Source: an uncultured Deferribacterales bacterium | GTDB taxonomy: Bacteria; Chrysiogenota; Deferribacteres; Deferribacterales; Mucispirillaceae | Length of the DNA stretch: 48,848 nucleotides | Direction: 5' to 3' | Assembly: GCA_947853665.1 (NCBI GenBank) | Contig: CANTXF010000064.1 | Location: 1-48,848, forward strand | In this document: positions 25,212 to 33,487 of the stretch, one piece after another | Layout: every line of letters begins with the position of its first letter | How positions within the stretch are numbered: position 1 is the first letter of the stretch | Program-made: the position numbers and the translations under genes | The notes under the pieces: generated by a model | Databases searched by the model: none | What the model was told of the DNA's origin: nothing | Seen by the model: only the letters and a program-made list of their open reading frames with translations

Positions 25212-26498
25212 TCATTTTTGCTCCAGAGCCATAACCCAGCTTATAAAATCCGGAAAAGACACGTCAAGCGGGTCAACGTTGTCCAGCAGAGCCTTTACGC
25301 CGAATTTTTTGCCTAAAAGAATATTTATCATACATATTCTGTGGTCGTCGAAAGATTTAAGGATCCCTTTGCAAGCGTCTCCTTTAAAGGGCCACACCTT
25401 AAGGCCGTCGGGATATTCCTCCACCTCCGCCCCCAGGGCTCTGAAGTTCTCCGCCACGGCGGCGATCCTGTCAGACTCTTTAACGCGAAGCTCCGCCGCG
25501 TCCCTGATCTCAACCGGGTTCGAGGAAAAAAGGCCCAGCATGGCAAGAGATGGCACCTCGTCTATCATGTTGGCCACAATATCGCCGGAAACCCTGCCGC
25601 CGGAACATTCGGAATATTTGACCCGTATATCGCCTATAGGCTCAGGATCTGCGCGGGTGATTTCCGTCTCGATATCGGCGCCCATACCTTTAAGCACGGT
25701 AAGAAAGCCCGTTCGGGACGGGTTCAGCCCGCAGTTTTTAATTATTATTTCGGAGCCTTCGAAGGCCAGGGCGGCCGCTATAAAAAACGCCGCCGAAGAA
25801 AAATCTCCCGGCACGAAACACTCCGCCGGAGTCATCTCCCGGCCGCCGGACACGGTTATGACCCCATCGCGGGAAGACACGTCCGCGCCGAAGCCCGAGA
25901 GCATACGCTCCGTATGGTCTCTTGTGGGTGTTTTTTCCGAATATTCGGTTATCCCCTCTATCTGGGCGGCGGCAAGCAGAACGGCGCTTTTTACCTGGGC
26001 CGATTTCGTTTCCGCCATAATGCCCGCGGGGGCCATACGGGAGGAGGGCAGCACGCTTACGGGAAGCAGCGTGTCCCCGGCCCGGCCTCTTATCTCCGCT
26101 CCCAGTTTCGAAAGGGGCTTTATCACCCTGTCCATCGGCCTGCGCTTAAGGGAATTATCCCCCGTCATAACCGTGTAAAAAGGCTGCGGGGCGAACACCC
26201 CAGCAAGAAGGCGGGCTGTGGTGCCGGAATTTAGGCAGTCTATAACGTCCCGCGGTTCTTTGAAGGTTTTCCACCCGCCGGAGCTTATAAGGAACCTGTC
26301 GGACTCTTTAACGATATCGGCCCCGACGAGACGAAAAGCGTCCAGAGTGGCCATAGTGTCCCTTGAAATAAGCGGATTGCGGACGACGGAAACGCCGTTT
26401 GCCATGGCGGACATTATTATGGCCCTGTGAGTTATTGATTTATCCGAAGGGACGGTTATCTCCCCTTTAAAAGAACGGCATTGTTCGAAGGTTATCAA
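25212..26498 (-). CDS. aroA: 3-phosphoshikimate 1-carboxyvinyltransferase (EPSP synthase)
   Basis: Sixth step of the shikimate pathway: joins shikimate-3-phosphate and PEP. The 428-residue two-domain fold is complete, with the active-site Lys/Ser in PSDKSITHRA (K20, S21, R25), LNSGTTARLLAG, and the C-terminal RVKESDRI and DDHRICM motifs. The ATG overlaps the tyrA stop by four bases. The GTT stretch has NSGTTARL rather than NAGT, which suggests a class II-like type; that reading is inference. Confidence 0.95.
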   Translation of the reverse strand: MITFEQCRSFKGEITVPSDKSITHRAIIMSAMANGVSVVRNPLISRDTMATLDAFRLVGADIVKESDRFLISSGGWKTFKEPRDVIDCLNSGTTARLLAGVFAPQPFYTVMTGDNSLKRRPMDRVIKPLSKLGAEIRGRAGDTLLPVSVLPSSRMAPAGIMAETKSAQVKSAVLLAAAQIEGITEYSEKTPTRDHTERMLSGFGADVSSRDGVITVSGGREMTPAECFVPGDFSSAAFFIAAALAFEGSEIIIKNCGLNPSRTGFLTVLKGMGADIETEITRADPEPIGDIRVKYSECSGGRVSGDIVANMIDEVPSLAMLGLFSSNPVEIRDAAELRVKESDRIAAVAENFRALGAEVEEYPDGLKVWPFKGDACKGILKSFDDHRICMINILLGKKFGVKALLDNVDPLDVSFPDFISWVMALEQK

Positions 26499-27331
26499 AG
26501 GGTCCTCCTGAGGTCGCTTACTTTAAGTATGTTTTCCTTTAAGGCGGCGTGGTCGCCGGCCTCTACGAGAGAGCGCCATTTTTCCACCGTCAGGCGGAAT
26601 TTATCCACGCTTTCCAGAAGCGCGGAGGCGTTGTCGGTAAATATATCGGCCCACATAATGGGGTCGCTGGCGGCTATGCGGGTAAAATCCCTGAAACCGC
26701 CGCCTATAAATTCAAAAGCCTCCGGAATACTGCTTTCCACCATGTCCATAAGGCAGAAAGCCGCTATGTGGGGCAAATGGCTCACAGCGGCGAGAACTTT
26801 ATCGTGCTCCCCGGCTTCCATAAAGGACACTTTCATGCCTATGGCCTCGTGAAGCTCTTTAAGCCTGCCTGCAAGGGCGGCGTTTTTCCCCGGAGTAAGG
26901 ATATGGCGCGCTCCTTTAAAAAGGCCCGCCTCCGAGTTTTTAAAGCCGCTTGTTTCCTTGCCCCTTAACGGATGGCCCCCGCAGAAATCCAGGCCTGCCT
27001 TTTCCGCGGCGGCCATAACGGAGGCTTTAGTGCTTGCCCCGTCCGTCGCCGGGATTTTTAAGCCCGCCTCTCCCAGCGTTTTTATAAAAATCAGAGAAGC
27101 GTTAACGGGCAGGCATATATATACGAGGTCCAGCGGGAAACCTGCGAAAATGCCGAATTCGTCCGTAACGCCTTCAAACACTCCGGAAAGGCCGCAGGCT
27201 TTTACGACGGATACGTCCCCGTCGAAGCCGTAGGTTTTTATACCCAGCCCGTGAAAGGCCCTGGCAAGGGAACCGCCGATAAGGCCCAGCCCCGCCACGC
27301 CTATGGAGCCGAAGCCGCCGTTATTTCGCAA
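26495..27331 (-). CDS. tyrA: Prephenate dehydrogenase
   Basis: NAD(P)-dependent oxidative decarboxylation of prephenate to 4-hydroxyphenylpyruvate, for tyrosine. The Rossmann motif GVAGLGLIGGSLAR is close to the N-terminus, GGHPLRGKETSG marks the active-site His/Arg segment, and the helical dimerisation half follows. No ACT domain is fused, so feedback control is not obvious. Start is uncertain: TTG at 27331 has GGAAGGA just upstream, overlaps aroF by 11 bases and gives a normal N-terminus of 278 residues. Another TTG at 27364 would overlap aroF by 44 bases. No ATG is available ahead of the NAD-binding motif. Confidence 0.88.
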   Translation of the reverse strand: MRNNGGFGSIGVAGLGLIGGSLARAFHGLGIKTYGFDGDVSVVKACGLSGVFEGVTDEFGIFAGFPLDLVYICLPVNASLIFIKTLGEAGLKIPATDGASTKASVMAAAEKAGLDFCGGHPLRGKETSGFKNSEAGLFKGARHILTPGKNAALAGRLKELHEAIGMKVSFMEAGEHDKVLAAVSHLPHIAAFCLMDMVESSIPEAFEFIGGGFRDFTRIAASDPIMWADIFTDNASALLESVDKFRLTVEKWRSLVEAGDHAALKENILKVSDLRRTL

Positions 27332-28340
27332 CGGTCCTTCCCACGGCTCCGGCGATGACTTCAACCCGGTTCATCACTTCGTCGTATTCGTCCGGCGTAA
27401 GGGATTGGTCTCCGTCGGAAAGGGCCTCCTCGGGACACGGGTGAACCTCTATCATAAGGCCGTCGGCCCCGGCGGCGACCGCCGCAAGGGACATAGGCCC
27501 TATGCAGACCTTTTTCCCGGTGCCGTGGCTCGGGTCCGCGATAATGGGCAGATGGGAAACGCTTTTTATTATAGGTATGCAGGAAAGGTCGAGAGTGTTG
27601 CGCGTTTCCGTTTCAAAAGTCCTTATGCCTCTCTCGCAGAGGATGATATTCAGGTTGCCTTCGTTTGCTATATGCTCCGCCGCAAGGAGGAAATCCTTAA
27701 CGGTAGCGCTCATGCCCCTTTTCAAAAGGACGGGCTTTTCCTGACGGCCCACCTCGTGTAGCAGGCGGAAATTCTGCATATTGCGGGCCCCTATCTGGAG
27801 AATGTCCGCGTATTCGGAAACTATGTCGATATCCCTGGGGTCCGTAAGCTCCGTAACCACGACCATGCCGAATTCGTCCGCGGCTTTGCGCAGATAGATA
27901 AGGGCCTCCGGCCCCATGCCCTGAAAAGAGTAGGGGCTGGTTCTCGGCTTGAAGGCGCCTCCCCTTAATACCTTCGCCCCGTGGGCAGAAGCGCGCCGGG
28001 CGGCCTCGTGTATCATTTCGTAGCTTTCTATGGAGCAAGGCCCTGCCATTACAGAAAGCTCTTTGCCGCCTATCTTTACGCCTTTCACGTCTATTACCGT
28101 GTCCTCTTTCCTGAAATCCCGGCTTACGAGTTTATAGGGTTTAAGTATGGGTATTACGTCCTCCACGCCGGGCAGAGTTTTCACCGGCCTGTCCCGGAGG
28201 GCGTTTTCATCCCCGATAGCCCCTATTATTGTGCGCTCCACGCCTTTGGACACGTTTAATTTATATCCGTAGCTTTTAAGCTTTTCCGTGATAAAATCGA
28301 TTTGCTCGCCGGTGGCGTCCGGCCTGATCACTATAACCAT
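27321..28340 (-). CDS. aroF: DAHP synthase, type I-beta with N-terminal regulatory domain
   Basis: First enzyme of the shikimate pathway: 3-deoxy-7-phosphoheptulonate from PEP and erythrose-4-phosphate. The first 70 residues form the ferredoxin-like ACT-type domain (MVIVIRPDATGEQIDFI) that in relatives mediates tyrosine or phenylalanine inhibition. The catalytic barrel has MAGPCSIES, the RGGAFKPRTSPYSFQG block, and metal/substrate residues in DPSHGTGK and EVHPCPEEALSDG. The 339-residue length is normal for the Thermotoga/Bacillus-like type. It lies 51 bases after hisC and overlaps tyrA. Confidence 0.94.
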   Translation of the reverse strand: MVIVIRPDATGEQIDFITEKLKSYGYKLNVSKGVERTIIGAIGDENALRDRPVKTLPGVEDVIPILKPYKLVSRDFRKEDTVIDVKGVKIGGKELSVMAGPCSIESYEMIHEAARRASAHGAKVLRGGAFKPRTSPYSFQGMGPEALIYLRKAADEFGMVVVTELTDPRDIDIVSEYADILQIGARNMQNFRLLHEVGRQEKPVLLKRGMSATVKDFLLAAEHIANEGNLNIILCERGIRTFETETRNTLDLSCIPIIKSVSHLPIIADPSHGTGKKVCIGPMSLAAVAAGADGLMIEVHPCPEEALSDGDQSLTPDEYDEVMNRVEVIAGAVGRTVAK

Positions 28341-28391
28341 AAGGTTCTCCTACAAAAATATAAAAATGAAGGGGCGCAAGCCCCCCTGAAT

Positions 28392-29492
28392 TTACCTGCC
28401 CAGAACCTTCGCAAGTTTTTCCGCGAATATTCTGTTTTCCTCCGCCGTGCCTACGGACACGCGGATATAGCTTTCGAGCTGTTCTCCGCCGAGAAACCGC
28501 GTGATAACGCCCTCTTTCAGCAGCTCATCGAAGACCCTGCGCCCGTCGCCCACCTTTACGAGCATAAAGTTAGCCTCGGTAGGGACGTACTCGACGCCCA
28601 TTTTTTTAAGCTCGCCGTATATGTAGTTTCTGCCTTCGGCGTTCTGCGCGACTACTTTATCTATATGGGCGTCGTCTCCAAGGGCCGCCTCTGCCATTAC
28701 CTGGGCCGCCATGCTTACGTTGAAAGGCGGCCTTACGCGCTGCACCACGTCTATGCACTCCTTATCGGCAAGCAGAAAGCCGCACCTCATGGAAGCAAGG
28801 CCGTAGGCCTTTGAAAACGTCCTCATTACGAGGAGGTTTTTATATTTTTTCATCAGCTTTACGGAATCCGGCATATCCGGACGTTCCGCAAATTCTATAT
28901 AGGCTTCGTCCATAACCACCATAACGTCCGGCCGGAGCCTGTCCAGAAAATCCGTAAGCTCCTTTTCACCGAAGGCGAGGCCAGTCGGGTTATTGGGGTT
29001 TGCCAGAAACACGAACCGGGTGTTTTCGTCCACGGCTTTGAGCACGGCTCCAAAATCTATGGAAAAATCCTCCCGCACGGGCACCCATTTGCAGTCGGCC
29101 CGCAGGGATTTGGCAAAAATATAATATTCCGAAAAAGACGGAAAAGGGGCGACGGCGTTCGTGCCCTTAGGCAGAAACGCGATGTAGAGAAGCTGTATTA
29201 TTTCGTCGGAACCTGCGCCGCAGAGAATTTCGTCCATATCAACGCCGAATTTTTCGGAAACGGCACGGCGCAGATAGTAGCTGTCTCCGAGGGGATATCT
29301 GGAAACCTCCGGCAGAAACTCCTCCAGAGCCTTTAAAGCCTTCGGGCTGGGGCCTATGGGGTTTTCGTTGGAAGCGAGCTTTATCACGTTTTCAACGCCG
29401 CTTTCCCTCTGAACCTCTTTCATGGGTTTTCCCGGCTTATAGGGGTCGAGACGGAGAAGCTCCGGCCCGGCCAGTTTTTTATAATCTATCAT
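28392..29492 (-). CDS. hisC: Histidinol-phosphate/aromatic aminotransferase
   Basis: PLP-dependent class I/II aminotransferase, 366 residues. The PLP-binding Lys lies in MRTFSKAYGLASMRCGF; NPNNPTG and the DEAYIEF strand bind the cofactor, and YIRVSVGT near the end holds the substrate-phosphate Arg. By sequence it is HisC. Its place between pheA and aroF, without other his genes, suggests that it also or mainly transaminates phenylpyruvate, 4-hydroxyphenylpyruvate or prephenate; that is inference from context. It shares one base with the pheA stop. Confidence 0.93.
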   Translation of the reverse strand: MIDYKKLAGPELLRLDPYKPGKPMKEVQRESGVENVIKLASNENPIGPSPKALKALEEFLPEVSRYPLGDSYYLRRAVSEKFGVDMDEILCGAGSDEIIQLLYIAFLPKGTNAVAPFPSFSEYYIFAKSLRADCKWVPVREDFSIDFGAVLKAVDENTRFVFLANPNNPTGLAFGEKELTDFLDRLRPDVMVVMDEAYIEFAERPDMPDSVKLMKKYKNLLVMRTFSKAYGLASMRCGFLLADKECIDVVQRVRPPFNVSMAAQVMAEAALGDDAHIDKVVAQNAEGRNYIYGELKKMGVEYVPTEANFMLVKVGDGRRVFDELLKEGVITRFLGGEQLESYIRVSVGTAEENRIFAEKLAKVLGR

Positions 29493-30562
29493 TATTTGTC
29501 TCCTTTTGGATAAGAACCAAGTATCTTCATAAGAGGAACGCTTTTTTCAAATTCCGCAAGAACATCCTTGACCGGCAAAGTATCTTTGTGGCCCTCGATA
29601 TCTGTGTAAAACAGATACTCCCACGCCTTTATTTTAGATGGGCGGGATTCCAGCTTGGTCATATTTATGCCGCCCCTGCTGAATACTTCGAGAGCTTTGT
29701 AAAGAGCCCCGGAGGTATGGGACACGGCGAACATCAGGGACGTTTTATCCCGACCTGTGGCTTCCGTGGGCGTTTTGCCTATGATAAGGAAGCGGGTGAA
29801 ATTACCGGCGCCGTCCTCTATGCCGCGCTCTATGACCTTGAGGTTGTATACTATTTCCGCCGTTTCCGAGCCTATGGCGGCTATCGTTTCGTCGTTTTTA
29901 GCCATTTCGGCCGCCTTGGCGGTGGACTCTATCTCGAAAACCGGCGTGTCCGGCAGGTGCTTGGACAGCCACTGCCTGCACTGGCCTATGGCGTTGGGGT
30001 GGGAATATACCGCCGCCACGTCCTCCATACGGCCCGTAAGGTTCATAAGGTTCTGCACAATCTCCACATATATCTCGCCCATTATAACGAGATTAGAGTT
30101 CATAAACATATCGAGAGTGTGGTTTACCACGCCTTCGAGGCTGTTCTCCACAGGAATTATCCCGCAGGCGAAACGGCCCTTATCCACCCCTTCGAAAACC
30201 TCCGGTATGGTCCTTACGGGAATAAGCTTGGCGGAAAGGCCGAAATGCTTTATGCCCGCAAGGTTGGTAAAGGTGCCTTCCGGCCCCAGATAGGCGACTT
30301 TCTGCACTTCCTCAAGAGAAAGGGAGGCCGATATTATCTCCCGGAATATGGGCCTTATGGACGCTGTGGGAAACGGGCCGGTATTAAGGCTTTTGAGCCG
30401 CTCGAATATGGCCTGCTCCCTGGAGGGAACCCAGAGAGGGGAACCGTTTTTCTTTTTTATTTCGCCTACGGAAATAACGTGCTTCGCCCGCTCGTTTAAA
30501 AGGCGCAGGATCTCAGTGTCGATTTCGTCTATTTTTTCTCTGTAAAAGGAAAGTTCTTTCAT
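29492..30562 (-). CDS. pheA: Bifunctional chorismate mutase/prephenate dehydratase
   Basis: Converts chorismate to prephenate and then phenylpyruvate. An AroQ-type chorismate mutase occupies residues 1-85 (IDEIDTEILRLLNERAKH, then PSREQAIFERL). The prephenate dehydratase domain follows (YLGPEGTFTNLAG, PVENSLEGVV, NFTRFLIIGK), and a C-terminal ACT domain carries the phenylalanine-binding ESRPSK. It has 356 residues. The ATG at 30562 gives the normal N-terminus; a TTG twelve codons upstream is less likely. No good ribosome-binding site is seen before either. It is the first gene of the cluster and diverges from trmI. Confidence 0.95.
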   Translation of the reverse strand: MKELSFYREKIDEIDTEILRLLNERAKHVISVGEIKKKNGSPLWVPSREQAIFERLKSLNTGPFPTASIRPIFREIISASLSLEEVQKVAYLGPEGTFTNLAGIKHFGLSAKLIPVRTIPEVFEGVDKGRFACGIIPVENSLEGVVNHTLDMFMNSNLVIMGEIYVEIVQNLMNLTGRMEDVAAVYSHPNAIGQCRQWLSKHLPDTPVFEIESTAKAAEMAKNDETIAAIGSETAEIVYNLKVIERGIEDGAGNFTRFLIIGKTPTEATGRDKTSLMFAVSHTSGALYKALEVFSRGGINMTKLESRPSKIKAWEYLFYTDIEGHKDTLPVKDVLAEFEKSVPLMKILGSYPKGDK

Positions 30563-30664
30563 TTTATGAGTTTTATCAGAAGGAAGGCAAATATTCAATA
30601 TCTACGTTGTAAATCCCGCAAAAAAAATGTACCCTACGACCAGCAATTTTTTACCGAGGTATAA

Positions 30665-31450
30665 ATGAGCCAGGCGATAGGATACGCGCTCGTGATCATG
30701 AGCGACAAAAAAGAAAACAAACACATGATAACGCTGAAAGAGGGCGCGCGCTTCTCCACCCAGCACGGCTTTATAGAACACGACGAGATAGCGAAGCTAT
30801 GCCAGGGCGACACCATAAAAAGCAGTATGGGGCACCCTTACCGGGTGTATCTGCCCACATATATGGATTTCGTAATGAACATAAAGCGGCAGGCCCAGAT
30901 AATATATCCCAAAGACGCGGCCGCCATGCTTATGTGGGGCGATATAGCGCCACGCCAGAACGTGCTGGAATCGGGCGTGGGCCAGGGAGCCCTTTCCCTT
31001 GCCGTGCTGCGGGCCCTGGCCGGCACCGGAAAGCTGACATCCTATGAGCTGCGGGCGGATTTTGCCGAGCAGGCCGCAGGCTTTATAAAAAAATTCCTCG
31101 GCGAAACGCCCGCGAATCACGAAATACAGATACGCAACATATACGACGGGATAGAGGGCGTTTACGACAGGGCTCTGCTGGATCTTCCGGAACCCTGGCA
31201 CGTGGTGAAGCATTTTGAAACGGGGCTTATAGACGGAGGCATAGTCGTGGCCTATATACCTACGGTGCTTCAGGTAAAAACATACGTGGACGAGCTTAAA
31301 GCCTGCGGCTTTTTTTCGGAAATAGAAACGGCGGAGCTTATAAGAAGGCCCTGGAAGGTGGACGGCCTGTCCGTGCGCCCGGAAATGTGGATATACAACC
31401 ACAGCGCCTTTCTTGTAACGGCCAGAAAATTCAGAAAAAACGAAGGATAA
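30665..31450 (+). CDS. trmI: tRNA (adenine(58)-N1)-methyltransferase
   Basis: Makes m1A58 in the T-loop of tRNA. The 261-residue protein has an N-terminal beta domain (ARFSTQHGFIEHDEIA, GHPYRVYLPTYMDFVM) and the family signature QIIYPKDAAAMLMWGDI. The SAM motif ESGVGQGALSLAVLRALAG is followed by the acidic YELRADF and the catalytic-region LDLPEPW. The ATG at 30665 has GAGG seven bases before it. It is a single gene ended by the bidirectional terminator at 31594, and diverges from pheA across about 100 AT-rich bases. Confidence 0.93.
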   Translation: MSQAIGYALVIMSDKKENKHMITLKEGARFSTQHGFIEHDEIAKLCQGDTIKSSMGHPYRVYLPTYMDFVMNIKRQAQIIYPKDAAAMLMWGDIAPRQNVLESGVGQGALSLAVLRALAGTGKLTSYELRADFAEQAAGFIKKFLGETPANHEIQIRNIYDGIEGVYDRALLDLPEPWHVVKHFETGLIDGGIVVAYIPTVLQVKTYVDELKACGFFSEIETAELIRRPWKVDGLSVRPEMWIYNHSAFLVTARKFRKNEG

Positions 31451-31593
31451 AAGGGCGTGATGGCACGGCCTATGCGAAATTTAACGCGGCTTACACTCTT
31501 GATAATCCAGTATAAGCAGGCAAAAAAGAGGTGAAATCAGCAGGGTCTATTGCCAGAAAAATAACATAGAACGGCGAAGTGCCGGAATAATAT

Positions 31594-31624
31594 AAAAGGG
31601 GCAAAAATTATTTTGCCCCTTTTT
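31594..31624. terminator. Bidirectional intrinsic terminator
   Basis: A 13-bp perfect inverted repeat, aaaaggggcaaaa (31594-31606) and ttttgcccctttt (31611-31623), with a 4-base loop. It has A/T tracts on both sides, so it can end trmI on the plus strand and the metallopeptidase gene on the minus strand. It also marks the left edge of the AT-rich island. Confidence 0.9.
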
Positions 31625-31652
31625 AATGTATCAAAGCATTATATGATGTTTA

Positions 31653-33143
31653 TTACCATGCATAATAAAAGCCCGCAATTCCATTATTTCCAGTCAGCTC
31701 TATCGTATCGAATACGCCCTTCCATTTTGTAATAAAAAAGCCGTACATCCCAAGCTGCTTATCGCCGTATCCCGCGGATGTTATAAATGTGTTATCAGCA
31801 TTTCCGGAATTATAAACTTCGTCAATAATGCTTGCAAGGTTAAACCCGTTTCTAGTATAGCCATCCGTGCCTGCCGGATAATTAAATTCTTCAATATTAT
31901 ATACCGGGTCGTCCGTAACGCCTCTGCCCGTCACTAAAATCATTTTGACAAAATCTAAAAATAAAGTATTAAAATCAAGCCCTGTGGCCGCTTCTATAAT
32001 TTTAATACCATTATCCGGAGAAGTATATATCGTTTGTATAAAGCTATCGCCAAATCTTATTTGCAGGTATCTGGCAAAAAGATAGCTTAATCCATAGTTT
32101 TGAGAAGAATCGTCGGTAATTAACGATATGCCTTGTTCGCTATCGAAATATGCGCCGATATAGCGGTAATGGGGAGAGGTATATCCGCCATAATATTCTG
32201 CAAGCATGGAAAGGCCTTCATTTATCCATGCCGATACATAAGAGTTTAAATTAAGACGCGAGCGGCTGTCAAAAAGCGTCATATGCTGAAACTCGTGTAT
32301 AAAGGTAGCAAGAACATCCGTTTTGTTTATATCCCACCGGCTTTTTTCAAAATAATGATGGTTTACATAAAGCACATCCGCTTCATTGGATTTTTCTTCA
32401 TCAGGTAAATCCTGCTGCTTAAATTTATCGGCAGAATAGAAAAAACCCATTATATTTGGTGAAAAATCAGCGATTAAAAACGATACTTTACCATTACCGT
32501 CAGTATCTTCTTCTTTTCCATAATATTTGTGTATTATTTCATAATCTTTATCGAAGGCGTTTGTGATTTCACGTATCTGTTCGTCAGACGGCGGAGTTAA
32601 TCCGTCCCGGAGAAAGAAATAAGCATATTGAGAAACCGCAATACATGTGGCATCAATAGTGTTAAACGTTCCTGTTTCCACATCAAGAACATATACGTTA
32701 TCCCATTTCGTTCCCGCTTGAATATCCACAGGCATGGTTTTTTTGGAAATATTGCCCGCTTCGTTAATAGGGCGGATATTATTTAAATAAGTATATTCCT
32801 GCAGACGTTTATTTTTATCTTTAATTATTTCTTTAATACCTTTCGTTTTTGTAATAATTTTTTGCGATACAACGTCCGTATCAGGTACCTGCTGTCCGTT
32901 GCCGCTTATACTGTAACTGTTATTTAATTCATAATCGTCAACAGCGGGAGACTGCGCATAGTATATAAGCGTATTGAGAGATTTATTTACATCATAGTTT
33001 ATACGATTTGCGCCCGGTACAAGAGAATTTTCCGATACCAACGGCGCGGAGGGATAACTGTTAATATTATCATTGTGAGATTTATCATCATTTGCGCAGG
33101 CAGATAATGCGAACAAAAAAAGTATTATAAACAGTCTTTTCAT
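31653..33143 (-). CDS. M30 (hyicolysin)-like zinc metallopeptidase lipoprotein
   Basis: A 496-residue predicted lipoprotein. Residues 1-15 form a lipoprotein signal with lipobox LSAC, and a low-complexity linker follows. The zinc site is HEFQH at 283-287, with a third ligand probably E309 in WINEGLSMLAEYYGG. DTDGNGKVSFLIADF before it resembles the short Asp/Asn-Gly calcium-type motif of peptidase family M30. ATG at 33143 is preceded by GGAG; an in-frame ATG four codons earlier is possible. The gene is clearly more AT-rich than its neighbours, with many AAT, AAA and TTA codons, consistent with acquisition. It probably acts on proteins at the cell surface or in the periplasm; the target is unknown. 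Confidence 0.78.
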   Translation of the reverse strand: MKRLFIILFLFALSACANDDKSHNDNINSYPSAPLVSENSLVPGANRINYDVNKSLNTLIYYAQSPAVDDYELNNSYSISGNGQQVPDTDVVSQKIITKTKGIKEIIKDKNKRLQEYTYLNNIRPINEAGNISKKTMPVDIQAGTKWDNVYVLDVETGTFNTIDATCIAVSQYAYFFLRDGLTPPSDEQIREITNAFDKDYEIIHKYYGKEEDTDGNGKVSFLIADFSPNIMGFFYSADKFKQQDLPDEEKSNEADVLYVNHHYFEKSRWDINKTDVLATFIHEFQHMTLFDSRSRLNLNSYVSAWINEGLSMLAEYYGGYTSPHYRYIGAYFDSEQGISLITDDSSQNYGLSYLFARYLQIRFGDSFIQTIYTSPDNGIKIIEAATGLDFNTLFLDFVKMILVTGRGVTDDPVYNIEEFNYPAGTDGYTRNGFNLASIIDEVYNSGNADNTFITSAGYGDKQLGMYGFFITKWKGVFDTIELTGNNGIAGFYYAW

Positions 33144-33487
33144 ACAGCGCTCCATAAAAGTATATTTAACGGCACGATAACAGTTTTTATAAAATATTCA
33201 ACGCCGAATATTGATATACATTTCATCGCAGCTATACTCTTACGTAGGCTAATAAAGTTATGGGAAATATTTATGATAGGGCGGCTTGCTCATATCAATG
33301 GATAACAAGGCTAAAAGCCTTTGGCCATGTATTGTCTGAAGGGGCTTATCCCCGAAGTTTGCCTTGCCGCGCAGGCGTTATCATAATCATTTGCCATAAC
33401 TATCCGTGTCAGGGGATAGCCGCTGAAAATTATTACCACATTAACGATTCATCAAAAAAAATAATTTACAACAAACTTTCAATAGTT
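33144..33487. other. AT-rich intergenic stretch holding repeat copy B
   Basis: No credible gene is seen. Bases 33144-33227 are AT-rich upstream DNA of the metallopeptidase gene, in which no convincing promoter hexamers could be aligned. Bases 33228-33423 are a full copy of the inverted-repeat element. The remaining 64 bases lead to the 3' end of the DUF1848 gene and show no clear terminator. Confidence 0.6.
33228..33423 (+). repeat. Full-length copy (B) of dispersed inverted-repeat element
   Basis: A 196-bp unit whose ends read GCAGCTAT on the left and ATAGCCGC on the right, so it opens and closes with near-complementary 8-mers. Inside them lie gttatgggaaatatttat (33257-33274) and ataatcatttgccataac (33383-33400), which pair as an imperfect long stem. 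The small hairpin at the right end (ctatcc to ggatag, 33400-33418) has a counterpart in copy A at 1747-1765 with changed bases. It is about 32 bases shorter than copy A. Confidence 0.75.

Noticed and set aside
30563-30598. TTG start at 30598 for pheA
   Set aside because: The extra twelve residues are not part of the AroQ domain and no ribosome-binding site precedes the codon.
30607-30635. Possible promoter for trmI (TTGTAA, 17 bases, TACCCT)
   Set aside because: The -10 hexamer matches only half the consensus; too weak to annotate.
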